Below, piece after piece: positions 1-11,946 of a stretch of DNA of 64,000 nt. The stretch's first letter is position 1. Each line of letters starts with the position of its first letter. The stretch lies in assembly GCA_051209155.1 (NCBI GenBank), contig JBPJGB010000004.1; one strand, written 5' to 3'. This stretch comes from Actomonas sp051209155. Its GTDB lineage: Bacteria > Verrucomicrobiota > Verrucomicrobiia > Opitutales > Opitutaceae. The position numbers and the translations under genes were made by a program. The notes beneath the pieces were generated by a model. That model searched no databases. It saw only the letters and a list, made by a program, of their open reading frames with translations, and was not told where the DNA came from.

Positions 1-2060
1 GTGTCGGTGCCGTCGCTGGTCTGCACGCGCACCGAGTAGGAACCGGCGGCGAGGGCGGAGGCGTCGTTGGCGCGCAGCGAGCTGCCCGAGATGTTGAAGG
101 AGGCGTTGTTCGTGTCGCCCGTGCCGGCGACCAAGGTGTAGGTGTGGCTGTCACCGCTGTCCGCGTCGGTCGTCGTCAGCGTGCCCACGGTCGCGTTCGC
201 GCCACCGGACTGGTTCACGCTCGACGCACTCAAGGCAATGTCCGTCGGGGCCGCGTTGGTGACCGGTGCGGGCGATTCGAAGAACTGGAGCAGGATATCG
301 TCGTCGCTTCCGGTGGAGTTGCCGGCTTCGTCGTTGCGATCGAGATAGATGACAAAGTTCGCGCCGGCAAAACGGTGGATGACGCCGGTCTGGTATTCAC
401 GCACGGTCGTGCCTGCGACGGTATTGACCCGCACGGAGGAAGTCTGGGCCGTGCCGTTGTTGTCGAAGATTCGCGCGTAGACGTCGTAGAAAGCGTCGGT
501 GGTGAAGCTCCCGCCGGATCCGGCCAGGTTCACGGTCCAAACGGCAACAAAACCACCACCGTGGAGCGCGGCGATGTCGGGGCTACGCTGACGGCCGGTG
601 CCCGATTGATCGGAATAGGGAATAAACTCACTGACGGCAACGGAGGCATCGGAAGGATCGTAGATCTCAATGTAGCTGCCGTATTCATTGGTATCGAGCG
701 AGCCAGTGGGGTCGTCGCTGCTCCAAGTGACGGCGACGTTGCCGTTGCTCAACTCGGTCAGGATGCCCATTGCGCGGGTGAAGGTGGTGTCGTTGCCGGA
801 GTCGTCGCCCGGGATGATGTTGCTGCCAATCTTGGTGCCGTTCGCCTCGAAGAACTGCAGCAGTTGATCGTCATCCGCGCCGGTCGGGTTGCCGGCTTCG
901 TCATTGCGGTCCATGGAGACGACAAAGCGACCATCGGAAAGCATGAAGATGCTGCCGGTCTGATATTCCCGAACCGTGGTTCCGGCGGAGTCGTTGACGC
1001 GAATGGAGCTGGTTTGGGGCGTGCCGTCGTTGCTGAAGATACGCAGGTAGACGTCATAAAAGGCGTCGGTGGTGAAGCTGCCGCCGGATCCGGCGAGGTT
1101 CACCGTCCATAAAGCAACAAAGCCGCCGCCAGGCAGGGCGGCGATATCGGGACTGCGTTGGCGCCCGGTGCCGGATTGGTCGGAGTAGGGCACAAATTCA
1201 CTCACCACCACGGCCGCGGTCGCGGGATTGTAGATTTCAATGTAGCTGCCGTATTCATCAGTATCGAGCGAGCCAGTGGGGTCGTCGCTGCTCCAGGTAA
1301 CGGCGACATTGCCGTTGCTCAGCTCGGCAAAGACGCCGAAGGCGCGGGTGAAGGTGGTGTCGTTGCCCGTGTCGTCGCCGGGGATGATGTTGCTGCCAAT
1401 CTTGGTGCCGTTCGCCTCGAAGAACTGCAGCAGTTGATCGTCTTCCGCGCCAGTCGGGTTGCCGGCTTCGTCATTGCGATCCAAGGAGACGACAAAGCGG
1501 CCAGTGGAGAGCATGAAGATGCTGCCAGACTGATACTCCCGGACGGTCGTGCCGGCGGAATCGTTGACGCGAATGGAGCTGGTTTGGGGCGTGCCATCGT
1601 TGCTGAATATGCGCAGGTAGACGTCGTAAAAGGCGTCGGTGCTGAAGCTGCCGCCGGATCCGGCGAGGTTCACCGTCCACACGACCACAAAACCACCATC
1701 GGGAAGCGCGGCGATATCGGGACTGCGCTGACGTCCGGTGCCGGACTGATCGGAGTAAGGCACAAATTCGCTGACCACAACGGCCGCGGTGGCAGGGTTG
1801 TAGATTTCCACGTAGGTGCCATATTCGTCGGTATCCAAAGAACCGGTTGGATCGCGGGCCGTCCACACGGTCGCGATATTGCCGTTGCTCAATTCCGCGA
1901 ATTGCCCCGGGTAGTCGGTGAAACTGGTGTCGTTCCCAGTGTCATCACCCGGAATGATGTTGCTGCCGATTTTGTCGCCGGTGGCGGCCAGGGCCAGGGA
2001 AGGGGCGACGGAAAGGAACACGAGTGCGCGCAAGGCGGCACCCAAAGAGGCTTTTTGCAT
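1..2060 (-). CDS. Secreted repeat protein with cadherin-like domain (partial, 3' end outside window)
   Basis: Translating the minus strand from the ATG at 2060 gives an open frame to the left edge (686 codons, no stop). Residues 1-26 are a Sec signal peptide ending in ALA-A. Three tandem units of 190 residues follow, each starting near KIGSNIIPGDD and ending near LLQFFE. They contain conserved blocks such as ELSNGN, TGSLDT-EYG, EFVPYSDQSGTGRQRSPDIAAL, VWTVNLAGSGGSF and VREYQ-GSIF. A cadherin/VCBS-like segment starting NAAPTDIALSASSV follows, typical of large surface or type I secreted proteins. The repeats may be beta-propeller-like (inference). No enzyme motif is visible. It reads away from prfC after a 258-bp spacer. 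The function is unknown, probably adhesion or surface display. Confidence 0.8.
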   Translation of the reverse strand, partial: MQKASLGAALRALVFLSVAPSLALAATGDKIGSNIIPGDDTGNDTSFTDYPGQFAELSNGNIATVWTARDPTGSLDTDEYGTYVEIYNPATAAVVVSEFVPYSDQSGTGRQRSPDIAALPDGGFVVVWTVNLAGSGGSFSTDAFYDVYLRIFSNDGTPQTSSIRVNDSAGTTVREYQSGSIFMLSTGRFVVSLDRNDEAGNPTGAEDDQLLQFFEANGTKIGSNIIPGDDTGNDTTFTRAFGVFAELSNGNVAVTWSSDDPTGSLDTDEYGSYIEIYNPATAAVVVSEFVPYSDQSGTGRQRSPDIAALPGGGFVALWTVNLAGSGGSFTTDAFYDVYLRIFSNDGTPQTSSIRVNDSAGTTVREYQTGSIFMLSDGRFVVSMDRNDEAGNPTGADDDQLLQFFEANGTKIGSNIIPGDDSGNDTTFTRAMGILTELSNGNVAVTWSSDDPTGSLDTNEYGSYIEIYDPSDASVAVSEFIPYSDQSGTGRQRSPDIAALHGGGFVAVWTVNLAGSGGSFTTDAFYDVYARIFDNNGTAQTSSVRVNTVAGTTVREYQTGVIHRFAGANFVIYLDRNDEAGNSTGSDDDILLQFFESPAPVTNAAPTDIALSASSVNQSGGANATVGTLTTTDADSGDSHTYTLVAGTGDTNNASFNISGSSLRANDASALAAGSYSVRVQTSDGTD
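264..1973 (-). repeat. Three tandem 570-bp coding repeats
   Basis: Units of exactly 570 bp (190 codons) run about 1973-1404, 1403-834 and 833-264. The block gatgatgttgctgcc recurs at 814, 1384 and 1954. Units 2 and 3 share long identical DNA stretches; unit 1 (nearest the N-terminus) is more diverged. The in-frame period keeps the protein repeat intact. Confidence 0.9.
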
Positions 2061-2318
2061 GAGGGGCGGGAGTTAGCCGGAGCAGATCAGGTTTCCGGCG
2101 AGTGATTAGGATTCAAAGGCTGCTATGCCATCGGATGGTAGCGAGGCGGCTTGAGGGATAATTCGAGCAAAGCGTGCCGCCCAGCAAAGTGGCGCGCGTT
2201 GACCACATGCAACGGTAAACCCGTTTCGGAATTAAGACCGGCACTCTCGAGATAGATCAGAGGCGCGCATTACGGGGGTGGATGAATTTTCACCCGTTAA
2301 ACCGAGGAGCCATACCGG
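2061..2318. other. Spacer between the repeat protein and prfC
   Basis: This 258-bp gap lies 5' of the repeat protein and 3' of prfC, both on the minus strand. I see no ORF or tRNA. Just after the prfC stop a weak imperfect stem (AACCG with CGGTT) exists without a T-run, so I do not call a terminator. The promoter of the repeat protein should lie here, but I see no convincing -35/-10 pair. Confidence 0.4.
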
Positions 2319-3953
2319 TTAGGTGGTCAACTCGATCGGCTGGGCGTGGAGCTTCAGGTCGGGGTTCTTTTCGGTGAAGTAATCCATCGTCCAATCGTTG
2401 GGGAAGAGCACGACCGGGTGATCAAATTTGTCGGTGCCGAGGTGGACGCCACCGGGCATCAGCAAGGCCGACGGGTCGTCGAGCAGCGGACTCGGTTCGA
2501 TCCAGCGCAGGTGTTCGAAGGGCGCCGGGGTGAGGCGGGACTTCGCGTTGTATTCATTCTCCAAGCGCGCCTGCACGACCTCGAACTGCAGCGGTCCCAC
2601 CGCAGCCAGCAGCGTGGCCCCGGGCGGGGCGTGGCGCACTTCGAAGGATTGCATGACGCCTTCGAGCAGGAGCTGTTCGAGGCCGGCGCGATACTTTTTG
2701 GCGTCGGCGGGAGTTGGGTTGGTGAGCCAGGCAAAGACCTCCGGCGGGAAACGCGGAATCTCGTCGTAGGCGATGGTGCGGTCCTCGGTGAGGGTGTCGC
2801 CAATGCCGAAGGCGTCGTGACCCACGAGACCGATCACGTCGCCGGGCCAGGCTTCATCGACGGTTTCGCGTTCCTGGCCGAAGAGCTTGTGCGAAGAGGA
2901 AAGGCGCACGTTCTTGCCGGTGCGCTGGTGGGTCACGACCATGTCGCGCTGGAACTTGCCTGAACACACCCGCAGGAAGGCGATGCGGTCGCGGTGTTTC
3001 GGATCCATGTTGGCCTGAATCTTAAAAACGAAACCGGAAAACTTCTCGTGGGTGACCGGCACGGTGCGCGCCTCGGTGGGGGCGGGCAGACCGGGCGAGT
3101 GCATCGCGACCGAGCTGCGCGTGGTCGGCGGAATGGAGTCGTGGAGAAAACCTTGGAGCAGCAACTCCACGCCGAAGTTGTTCACGGCCGAGCCGAAGTA
3201 GACCGGGGTTTGCTTGCCGGCATGCACGGCTGCGAGGTCGAACTGGTGGCCGGCTCCCTCGAGCATCTCGAGCTGCTCCACGGCGGCGGCGTAGGCGTCG
3301 GGATCGAGCTGTTCCTCGAGTGCGGCGTCGTTGAAATCCGACACCTTTTCCGGCGCGCGAAAGGCGCCGCCAGGCGTGCGCTCGAAGAGGTGCACGTGTT
3401 TGCGACGAATGTCATATACGCCTTTGAAGGACGGTCCATTCCCGAGCGGCCAGGTGACGGCGACCGGTTCGAGACCGAGCACCGACTCCAGTTCATCGAG
3501 CAAAGCGAGCGGGTCCATGGTGGGGCGGTCGCATTTGTTCATGAACGTGAAAATCGGCACGCCGCGGCGACGGCAGACTTCAAAGAGCTTGCGGGTCTGC
3601 GGCTCGATGCCCTTGGCCGAGTCGATGACCATGAGCGCGGCGTCGACGGCGGTCAGCACGCGGTAGGTATCTTCCGAAAAGTCCTTGTGGCCCGGGGTGT
3701 CGAGCAGGTTGACGGCGTGACCCTCGTAGTCGAACTGCAGCACCGTCGACGACACCGAGATACCACGTTGCTTTTCGAGCGCCATCCAGTCGGAGGTGGT
3801 GGCCCGCTGATTCTTGCGCGCGGTTACGGAGCCTGCGAGGTGCACGGCGTTGCCGTAGAGCAGGAACTTTTCCGTGAGCGTAGTCTTACCGGCGTCGGGG
3901 TGCGAAATGATCGCAAAGGTGCGACGGCGGGCGATTTCTTGAGCGGGCGTCAT
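2319..3953 (-). CDS. prfC: Peptide chain release factor 3
   Basis: Translation GTPase that recycles RF1/RF2 from the ribosome after peptide release. At 544 residues it is slightly longer than E. coli RF3. Visible G motifs: HPDAGKTT (about 18-25), RGISV switch region, DTPGHKDF (about 85-92) and NKCDR (about 140). EF-Tu-like domain 2 (KIQANMDPKHRDR) and the RF3 C-terminal domain with GPLQFEVV follow. The QRATTSDWM stretch is characteristic of RF3 rather than EF-G. The ATG at 3953 lacks an obvious Shine-Dalgarno. It is monocistronic by spacing. Confidence 0.96.
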   Translation of the reverse strand: MTPAQEIARRRTFAIISHPDAGKTTLTEKFLLYGNAVHLAGSVTARKNQRATTSDWMALEKQRGISVSSTVLQFDYEGHAVNLLDTPGHKDFSEDTYRVLTAVDAALMVIDSAKGIEPQTRKLFEVCRRRGVPIFTFMNKCDRPTMDPLALLDELESVLGLEPVAVTWPLGNGPSFKGVYDIRRKHVHLFERTPGGAFRAPEKVSDFNDAALEEQLDPDAYAAAVEQLEMLEGAGHQFDLAAVHAGKQTPVYFGSAVNNFGVELLLQGFLHDSIPPTTRSSVAMHSPGLPAPTEARTVPVTHEKFSGFVFKIQANMDPKHRDRIAFLRVCSGKFQRDMVVTHQRTGKNVRLSSSHKLFGQERETVDEAWPGDVIGLVGHDAFGIGDTLTEDRTIAYDEIPRFPPEVFAWLTNPTPADAKKYRAGLEQLLLEGVMQSFEVRHAPPGATLLAAVGPLQFEVVQARLENEYNAKSRLTPAPFEHLRWIEPSPLLDDPSALLMPGGVHLGTDKFDHPVVLFPNDWTMDYFTEKNPDLKLHAQPIELTT

Positions 3954-4056
3954 GACGAGCCGGCCAGCGTCCGGAGCGGGCTTCCTCGCGTCAAGTGTGG
4001 ACGGGTGGGGGGAACGCCGGAAAAAACCGGGGTGAAGTCCTTACTGAATATGCGCA

Positions 4057-4087
4057 ACTACGTATTTATAGGCCCAAAAATCGTAGT
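4057..4087. promoter_or_regulatory. Hairpin upstream of the small membrane-protein gene
   Basis: ACTACG (4057-4062) pairs with CGTAGT (4082-4087), and after one bulged T, ATTT (4064-4067) pairs with AAAT (4078-4081). This gives a 10-bp stem with a 10-nt loop. It lies 60 nt before the GTG start of the 55-residue ORF and has no T-run. It could be a leader structure or an operator; its role is inferred only from position. Confidence 0.35.
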
Positions 4088-4146
4088 TCTCCCCGTTGAG
4101 CGCGGCGCGGACGTGACGATGTTAAGAGGCGTAACCCAAACCCTTC

Positions 4147-4314
4147 GTGAACATCCTTGCTGTCATACTCCTTGCCTACGTTTCGGTCGCGATGCTGATC
4201 GCCTTCATGGTGCGGCGGGCGCCGGTCGGTTATGAGGACGAGTCCGGTTTCCATCGCGGCGAAAAGCCCTTCGAGGCGACCGCGACGGATCACTCGCTCT
4301 CGGCCAAATTCTAA
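4147..4314 (+). CDS. Small single-pass membrane protein (55 aa)
   Basis: GTG start at 4147 with an in-frame TAA just upstream (4132-4134), so the start cannot be much earlier. The product begins with a hydrophobic helix (about residues 2-22, NILAVILLAYVSVAMLIAFM) followed by RR and a short charged tail ending SLSAKF. The orientation rule predicts N-out/C-in. It lies 74 bp before the methyltransferase gene on the same strand. I do not recognise a family. The clean hydrophobic/charged partition supports a real gene, but comparative data would be decisive. Confidence 0.5.
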   Translation: MNILAVILLAYVSVAMLIAFMVRRAPVGYEDESGFHRGEKPFEATATDHSLSAKF

Positions 4315-4388
4315 GCCAGCGCACGCGGTCCGACCGCCGGGCACGAATTTACTTTCGTTGCGAAGCGCGGCGCCGATGATGCGGCGCC

Positions 4389-5582
4389 ATGTCTGCCACG
4401 CCCTTTCTTCAGCTCAAACCCAACGCCAAAGGGCGGGTCTTGCTTGGCCACCCCTGGGTCTTTGGCAATGAAGTGCAGGAGCTGCCCGATGCCTCCCACG
4501 ACGGAACGGTGCTGGAATGTCGCGACCGGCGGGGTAAACGGCTGGGTCTCGGCATTTATAACAGTCGTTCACAGATTGTCTGGCGGCGCTTGGATGCGGC
4601 CGCGGAAACCTTGGACGAGGCCTACCTGCGCGCGGCGCTGACCGCGGCGGTGCAGCGTCGTGATGCTTTGGGCGGCGGACCTTACCGCCGCCTCGTCTGG
4701 TCGGAGTCCGATGGACTGCCGGGGGTTGTGGTCGACCAATTTGGCGACACCCTGGTGATGCAGGTGCAGACCTTGGCGATGGAGCAGTGGAAGCCTGCCT
4801 TGGCGGACATCCTGGTCGAGCTCACCGGCGCGACCGAAGTGATTCATCGCGACGACGCATCGATCCGGCGTTTTGAAGGTTTGGCGGCGGAGATCAGCAC
4901 GCGCTCCGGTCGCGACTGGGAGCCGCGGTGGGCGACGATCGATGGCTTCGACTATTGGCTCGATCTCATGTCCGGGCAAAAGACCGGATTTTACCTCGAC
5001 CAGCGGGAGCAGCACGCCCGCGTCGCGGCGTGGGTAGGCGACCTGGTGAAAGCCGGCCGCAAGCCGCGCGTGCTGGATGCCTTCTGCAACCAAGGCGCCT
5101 TCGGCCTGCACGCGGCCCGTGCCGGGGCGGGTGCGGTGCTCGGGCTGGACAGCGCGGCCGACGCAATCGATCAGGCCCAACGCAATGCCGAGCGTAACAA
5201 GGTGGCGGATACATGCCGCTTTGCGGAAGCCAACGTGTTTGATTGGTTCAGTGCCAATCGTGACCAGACGTGGGATGTCATCGTGCTCGACCCGCCGCCC
5301 TTCGCGAAGTCGAAGAAGGCCATGGAGGGGGCCATGCGCGGTTACAAGGAGCTCAATCTGCGCGCACTGCAACGGCTCGCGCCCGGTGGCCTGCTCGCGA
5401 CCTACACCTGTTCCCATCACATGCAGGACGCGGAACTGCGCCAGGTGGTGGCGGCCGCGGCAACCGACGCGCGTCGCCATGTGCAGGTGGTCGAGTTCTG
5501 CCACCAGCCGGCGGATCACCCGGTGTTGGTGACCATGCCCGAAAGCGAATACCTGCGGGGCTACATCCTGCGCGCCGAGTAA
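4389..5582 (+). CDS. rlmI: Class I rRNA large-subunit methyltransferase, RlmI family
   Basis: Probable SAM-dependent 23S rRNA m5C methyltransferase (E. coli RlmI acts on C1962). At 397 residues it is almost exactly the RlmI length. The N-terminal PUA domain (about 5-75) includes GHPWVFGNEV. The middle EEHRMJ-type domain has SGQKTGFYLDQR. The Rossmann domain has motif I LDAFCNQGAFGLHAA, motif IV VLDPPPFAKSKK and the conserved YTCSHHM Cys segment. It ends 5 bp from the convergent RND pump gene. The substrate base is inferred from family membership. Confidence 0.9.
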   Translation: MSATPFLQLKPNAKGRVLLGHPWVFGNEVQELPDASHDGTVLECRDRRGKRLGLGIYNSRSQIVWRRLDAAAETLDEAYLRAALTAAVQRRDALGGGPYRRLVWSESDGLPGVVVDQFGDTLVMQVQTLAMEQWKPALADILVELTGATEVIHRDDASIRRFEGLAAEISTRSGRDWEPRWATIDGFDYWLDLMSGQKTGFYLDQREQHARVAAWVGDLVKAGRKPRVLDAFCNQGAFGLHAARAGAGAVLGLDSAADAIDQAQRNAERNKVADTCRFAEANVFDWFSANRDQTWDVIVLDPPPFAKSKKAMEGAMRGYKELNLRALQRLAPGGLLATYTCSHHMQDAELRQVVAAAATDARRHVQVVEFCHQPADHPVLVTMPESEYLRGYILRAE

Positions 5583-5587
5583 GGATT

Positions 5588-8716
<3,129 letters not shown>

Positions 8717-8726
8717 CGCGGAAAAA

Positions 8727-9815
8727 TCAGAGCGGCAGGAGTTCGACTTTCACCGGCAGGCCGGGCCGCAGTTGTTGGATGCCGGTGACGAGCACGACGT
8801 CACCGGGGGTGAGACCGCTGGCGATTTGCACATGCGTGTCGGTGCGCGCGCCGAGTTGGACGCTGACGCGCTCGGCCTTGCCCTCGCGGGCCACGAAGAC
8901 GAAGCGTTCGTCGAGGCCGTAGGTCACGGCGATGGCCGGAACCAGCAGCGCGTCGAGGTCTTGGTTGACGGTGAACTCGACGCGGGCGAAGAGGCCGGGG
9001 AGGAGGGCGTCGCCCTTGCCTGCGTTGGTGGCGCGAGCGCGCAGCAGGACGGTGCGGGTGTTCACATCGATGCGGGGATCGATGGCGTAGACTTCGGCGT
9101 GAAAGGCATCGGAACTGCCGGCGACGGTGAAAGTGAGTGGCGAGCCGGGTCGCAGGTAGCGGGCGTAACGCTCGGGCACGGAGAAATCGATTTTCAGATC
9201 GCTCACCCGCTGCAGGGTGGCGATGCGGGTGGCGGGGTTGACGTAGGCGCCGACCGACACGAAGCGCAGTCCCACCACGCCGTCGAAGGGCGCTTTGATC
9301 ACGGTCTTGGCAATTTCGGCCTCAATGAGCGCCACCTCGGCATCGAGCACGTCAACTTCGCCGGCAGCCTCATCGTAGTCCTGCTGGCTGACGCCGCCGT
9401 CCTTGACGAGATTGGCCAGCCGGGCGCGCCGAAACTCCGCCAGCTCACGGCGGGCGTGGGCGCGTCGCAGGCTCGCCTGCAGCGGCGCATCCTGGATTTT
9501 GACCAGGACGTCGCCGGCGGAAACCCGCTGGCCCTCGTCGAAGTTGAGCGAGACGATCTTTCCGTTCACCTCGGTCTGCAGCTCGATGCTTTCGTCGGCG
9601 CGCAGGGTGCCGTTGGCCACGATGGTCTCGGAGAAAGCGCGCGGTTCGAGGCGGATGCCTTGCAGGGCGAGGGCCCCTCCGCCGCGCGAGGATGCGGCGG
9701 GTTTGGCGGCGGCGGTGTCCGCGCCGGCATCGCCGGGACGTTTCATCAACGCGTAGGCGACTCCGCCGGCCACCACCAGAACCGCGAGACCGATGAGCAG
9801 TTTACGATTGGGCAC
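8727..9815 (-). CDS. RND efflux periplasmic adaptor (membrane fusion protein)
   Basis: MFP/HlyD-like adaptor of 362 residues linking the pump to an outer-membrane channel. GTG start at 9815. Residues 5-22 (KLLIGLAVLVVAGGVAYAL) are an N-terminal TM anchor. Then come a lipoyl/barrel-sandwich half (NGKIVSLNFDEGQRVSAGDVLVKI), an alpha-hairpin (SLRRAHARRELAEFRR), the second lipoyl half (VIKAPFDGVVGLRFVSVGAYV), the beta-barrel and the membrane-proximal domain. It is first gene of a two-gene operon and is transcribed divergently from the cytochrome gene at 10045. Confidence 0.93.
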   Translation of the reverse strand: MPNRKLLIGLAVLVVAGGVAYALMKRPGDAGADTAAAKPAASSRGGGALALQGIRLEPRAFSETIVANGTLRADESIELQTEVNGKIVSLNFDEGQRVSAGDVLVKIQDAPLQASLRRAHARRELAEFRRARLANLVKDGGVSQQDYDEAAGEVDVLDAEVALIEAEIAKTVIKAPFDGVVGLRFVSVGAYVNPATRIATLQRVSDLKIDFSVPERYARYLRPGSPLTFTVAGSSDAFHAEVYAIDPRIDVNTRTVLLRARATNAGKGDALLPGLFARVEFTVNQDLDALLVPAIAVTYGLDERFVFVAREGKAERVSVQLGARTDTHVQIASGLTPGDVVLVTGIQQLRPGLPVKVELLPL

Positions 9816-10044
9816 GGCGAAAAGCGGTGAATGAAGGGTTCAACCCAAAGGGGACAAAAGCGGAGGACAGGGAAAGGGACGGCATGACAGCGAAGGGCGC
9901 AGGTGGGCGGGAGCACGCCACATGCCCTCTTTCGGACCTCCCGGGAGGGTTTCTTTTCATTCAAGGCTCCCGTGTCCGGGCGTGGATTTCGCTCAACCCT
10001 TCGCCTCGGGGCTGGCGTGCACGCGACTTGCTAGATGGGCGGCG
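9816..10044. promoter_or_regulatory. Divergent promoter region, RND operon / multiheme cytochrome
   Basis: This 229-bp gap should hold both promoters. It contains a short palindrome GGGTTCAACCC (9837-9847) near the adaptor start and a loop-less inverted repeat CCTCCCGGGAGG near 9937-9948. Neither matches a known operator clearly. No ORF of credible composition was seen. Confidence 0.35.
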
Positions 10045-11946
10045 ATGTCTCGCCGTCCTTCCGCCCCCCGCTCTTCGCCTGCCGCTCGCGGATCGTGGTG
10101 GCGGCGTGGTGTGGGCACGGTCGCAACCCTGTGGGCGGTGGCGGGCCTCGCGCTCACCTTGCGACCGCCGCCGGATCTTCCGGCAGTGCAAAATCGTCCA
10201 CTCGCGACGGCGGGCGAGGGTTTTGCGACGTCGGCCACGTGCCGATCGTGCCATCCGTCGGAGCACGGTTCCTGGCACGCTTCGTTTCACCGGACCATGA
10301 CGCAAGTCGCGTCGCCGGCCACGGTGGCGGTGGACTTGGATGGCGTTGCGCTTGAGCTCGATGGCCGGAGCTTCTCGTTTCGGCGCGACGGTGAGCGCTA
10401 TTTGGTGCGCGAGGGGGCGGGGACCGACCGCGAAGTGGTGCTGCTCACCGGTTCGCATCACCAGCAGAATTTTTGGATCGAAACCGAGTCCGGGCGGGCG
10501 GTGGAACCCTTCCCGTTTGGGTGGTTGATCGGAGCGCAGCGGTGGGCGCCGCTGACCGATACCTTTGTATGCCCGCCCGAAGTCCATGTCGGCCGGGCGG
10601 TGGCCTCCTGGAACACCTCCTGTATTCACTGTCACACGACGGCGGGACAGATGCGCTACGAGGGCGAAGGCCTGTTGTTTGATTCGCGTGTGACCGAGTT
10701 CGGCATCGCCTGCGAATCCTGCCACGGCGAGGCCGAGGCCCATGTGGCCCGCCACCGGAACCCACTCGAGCGCTACCTCGCGCGCCGCGACGACGTGCCG
10801 GATGACACGATCATCAACCCGGCGCGGCTCACCGCGCCGAAGTCCGCGTTGGCCTGCGGGCAGTGCCACAGCGTGTGGGCGTTCGACGGGGCGGAGGGCA
10901 TGCTGGCGACCAACGTGAACGGCCTGGGCTTCCGCTCCGGCGACACGGGTTTTTCCGGGCGATTCCTGGTGCAGCCGGGGCGCGCGGCGGACGCGGACAA
11001 GCTCGCGCGCTTGCACGCCGCCAATCCCGATTTCCTGCCGGACACCTTCTGGCCCGACGGCATGCTGCGCGTGACGGGACGGGAATACAATGGACTCATC
11101 ACCTCGCCGTGCTTCGAAGGGCAGGAGCTCTCCTGTTTGTCCTGCCATGAGATGCACCCGGACGATACGGCGACGGCCAACCTGCTCGCGTGGCGCAGCG
11201 ACCAGTTGCGGCACGGCGCCGCCGGTGACCAGGGCTGCCTGCAATGCCACGGTGAAATCGCCGCCGACGTGAGCGCGCACACCTTTCATGCGCCGGATTC
11301 GCCGGGCAGCCGTTGCTACGACTGTCACATGCCCCATGCGACCTACGGTTTGCTTGGCGCGGTGCGCAACCATCGCATCACGTCGCCGACCGTCCGCGAA
11401 AGCCTGGAGAGTGGCCGACCCAACGCCTGCAACCTCTGCCACCTGGATCAGTCGCTCGGCTGGACGGCGGATTACCTTCATCGCTGGTATGACCTAGCGG
11501 AGCCGGCGTCCGGTGAATTGGACGCCGACGAACGCCACGTGGCGGCCGGCGCCCTGTGGATGTTGCGCGGCGATGCGGCCCAGCGCGCGCTGGTCGGCTG
11601 GGCCATGGGCCAGCCCAAGGCCCACGCCGCCGCGGGTTCGGACTGGATGGCGCCGCACCTCGCGATCGCCCTGGACGACCCCTATGCGGCGGTGCGAGCG
11701 ATCGTGGCGAACGCGTTGCGGGCGCTACCACAGTTTGGCGACTTGGATTACGACTACACTGCCGACGGCGACACGACTTACGAAGCGGCGGTGGAAGCCT
11801 TTGCGCGCGCGCGTCTTCTGGTCGGCAAAGCCGACTCCCCGCCGCCACCTCAGACGCTGGTGCGACCGGATGGCAGTTTCGAACCGGCGGCCTACGACCG
11901 GCTGCTCAACGCGCGCGACCAACGCCGAGTTTACCTTGTGGAATGA
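10045..11946 (+). CDS. Octaheme c-type cytochrome with C-terminal helical-repeat domain
   Basis: Exported multiheme electron carrier of 633 residues. I chose the ATG at 10045, which puts a TM/signal anchor (GVGTVATLWAVAGLALTL) at the N-terminus; a longer frame from 9922 exists. Eight CXXCH heme sites are visible: CRSCH, CIHCH, CESCH, CGQCH, CLSCH, CLQCH, CYDCH and CNLCH. Their spacing and the CYDCHMPH segment resemble the cytochrome c554/NrfB-like domains fused to HEAT or TPR repeats found in many soil and aquatic bacteria. After about residue 490 the chain is helical and heme-free. It overlaps the next gene by ATGA, suggesting coupled translation. Substrate and redox partner are unknown. Confidence 0.88.
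   Translation: MSRRPSAPRSSPAARGSWWRRGVGTVATLWAVAGLALTLRPPPDLPAVQNRPLATAGEGFATSATCRSCHPSEHGSWHASFHRTMTQVASPATVAVDLDGVALELDGRSFSFRRDGERYLVREGAGTDREVVLLTGSHHQQNFWIETESGRAVEPFPFGWLIGAQRWAPLTDTFVCPPEVHVGRAVASWNTSCIHCHTTAGQMRYEGEGLLFDSRVTEFGIACESCHGEAEAHVARHRNPLERYLARRDDVPDDTIINPARLTAPKSALACGQCHSVWAFDGAEGMLATNVNGLGFRSGDTGFSGRFLVQPGRAADADKLARLHAANPDFLPDTFWPDGMLRVTGREYNGLITSPCFEGQELSCLSCHEMHPDDTATANLLAWRSDQLRHGAAGDQGCLQCHGEIAADVSAHTFHAPDSPGSRCYDCHMPHATYGLLGAVRNHRITSPTVRESLESGRPNACNLCHLDQSLGWTADYLHRWYDLAEPASGELDADERHVAAGALWMLRGDAAQRALVGWAMGQPKAHAAAGSDWMAPHLAIALDDPYAAVRAIVANALRALPQFGDLDYDYTADGDTTYEAAVEAFARARLLVGKADSPPPPQTLVRPDGSFEPAAYDRLLNARDQRRVYLVE

Noticed and set aside
1471..1866. 131-codon minus-strand frame within the repeat protein
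   Set aside because: It lies in a different frame from the continuous, repeat-preserving frame starting at 2060 and is Arg-rich like other shadows.
9937..9957. CCTCCCGGGAGG followed by GTTTCTTTT as a plus-strand terminator
   Set aside because: The palindrome leaves too small a loop and there is no plus-strand gene upstream that would need termination.
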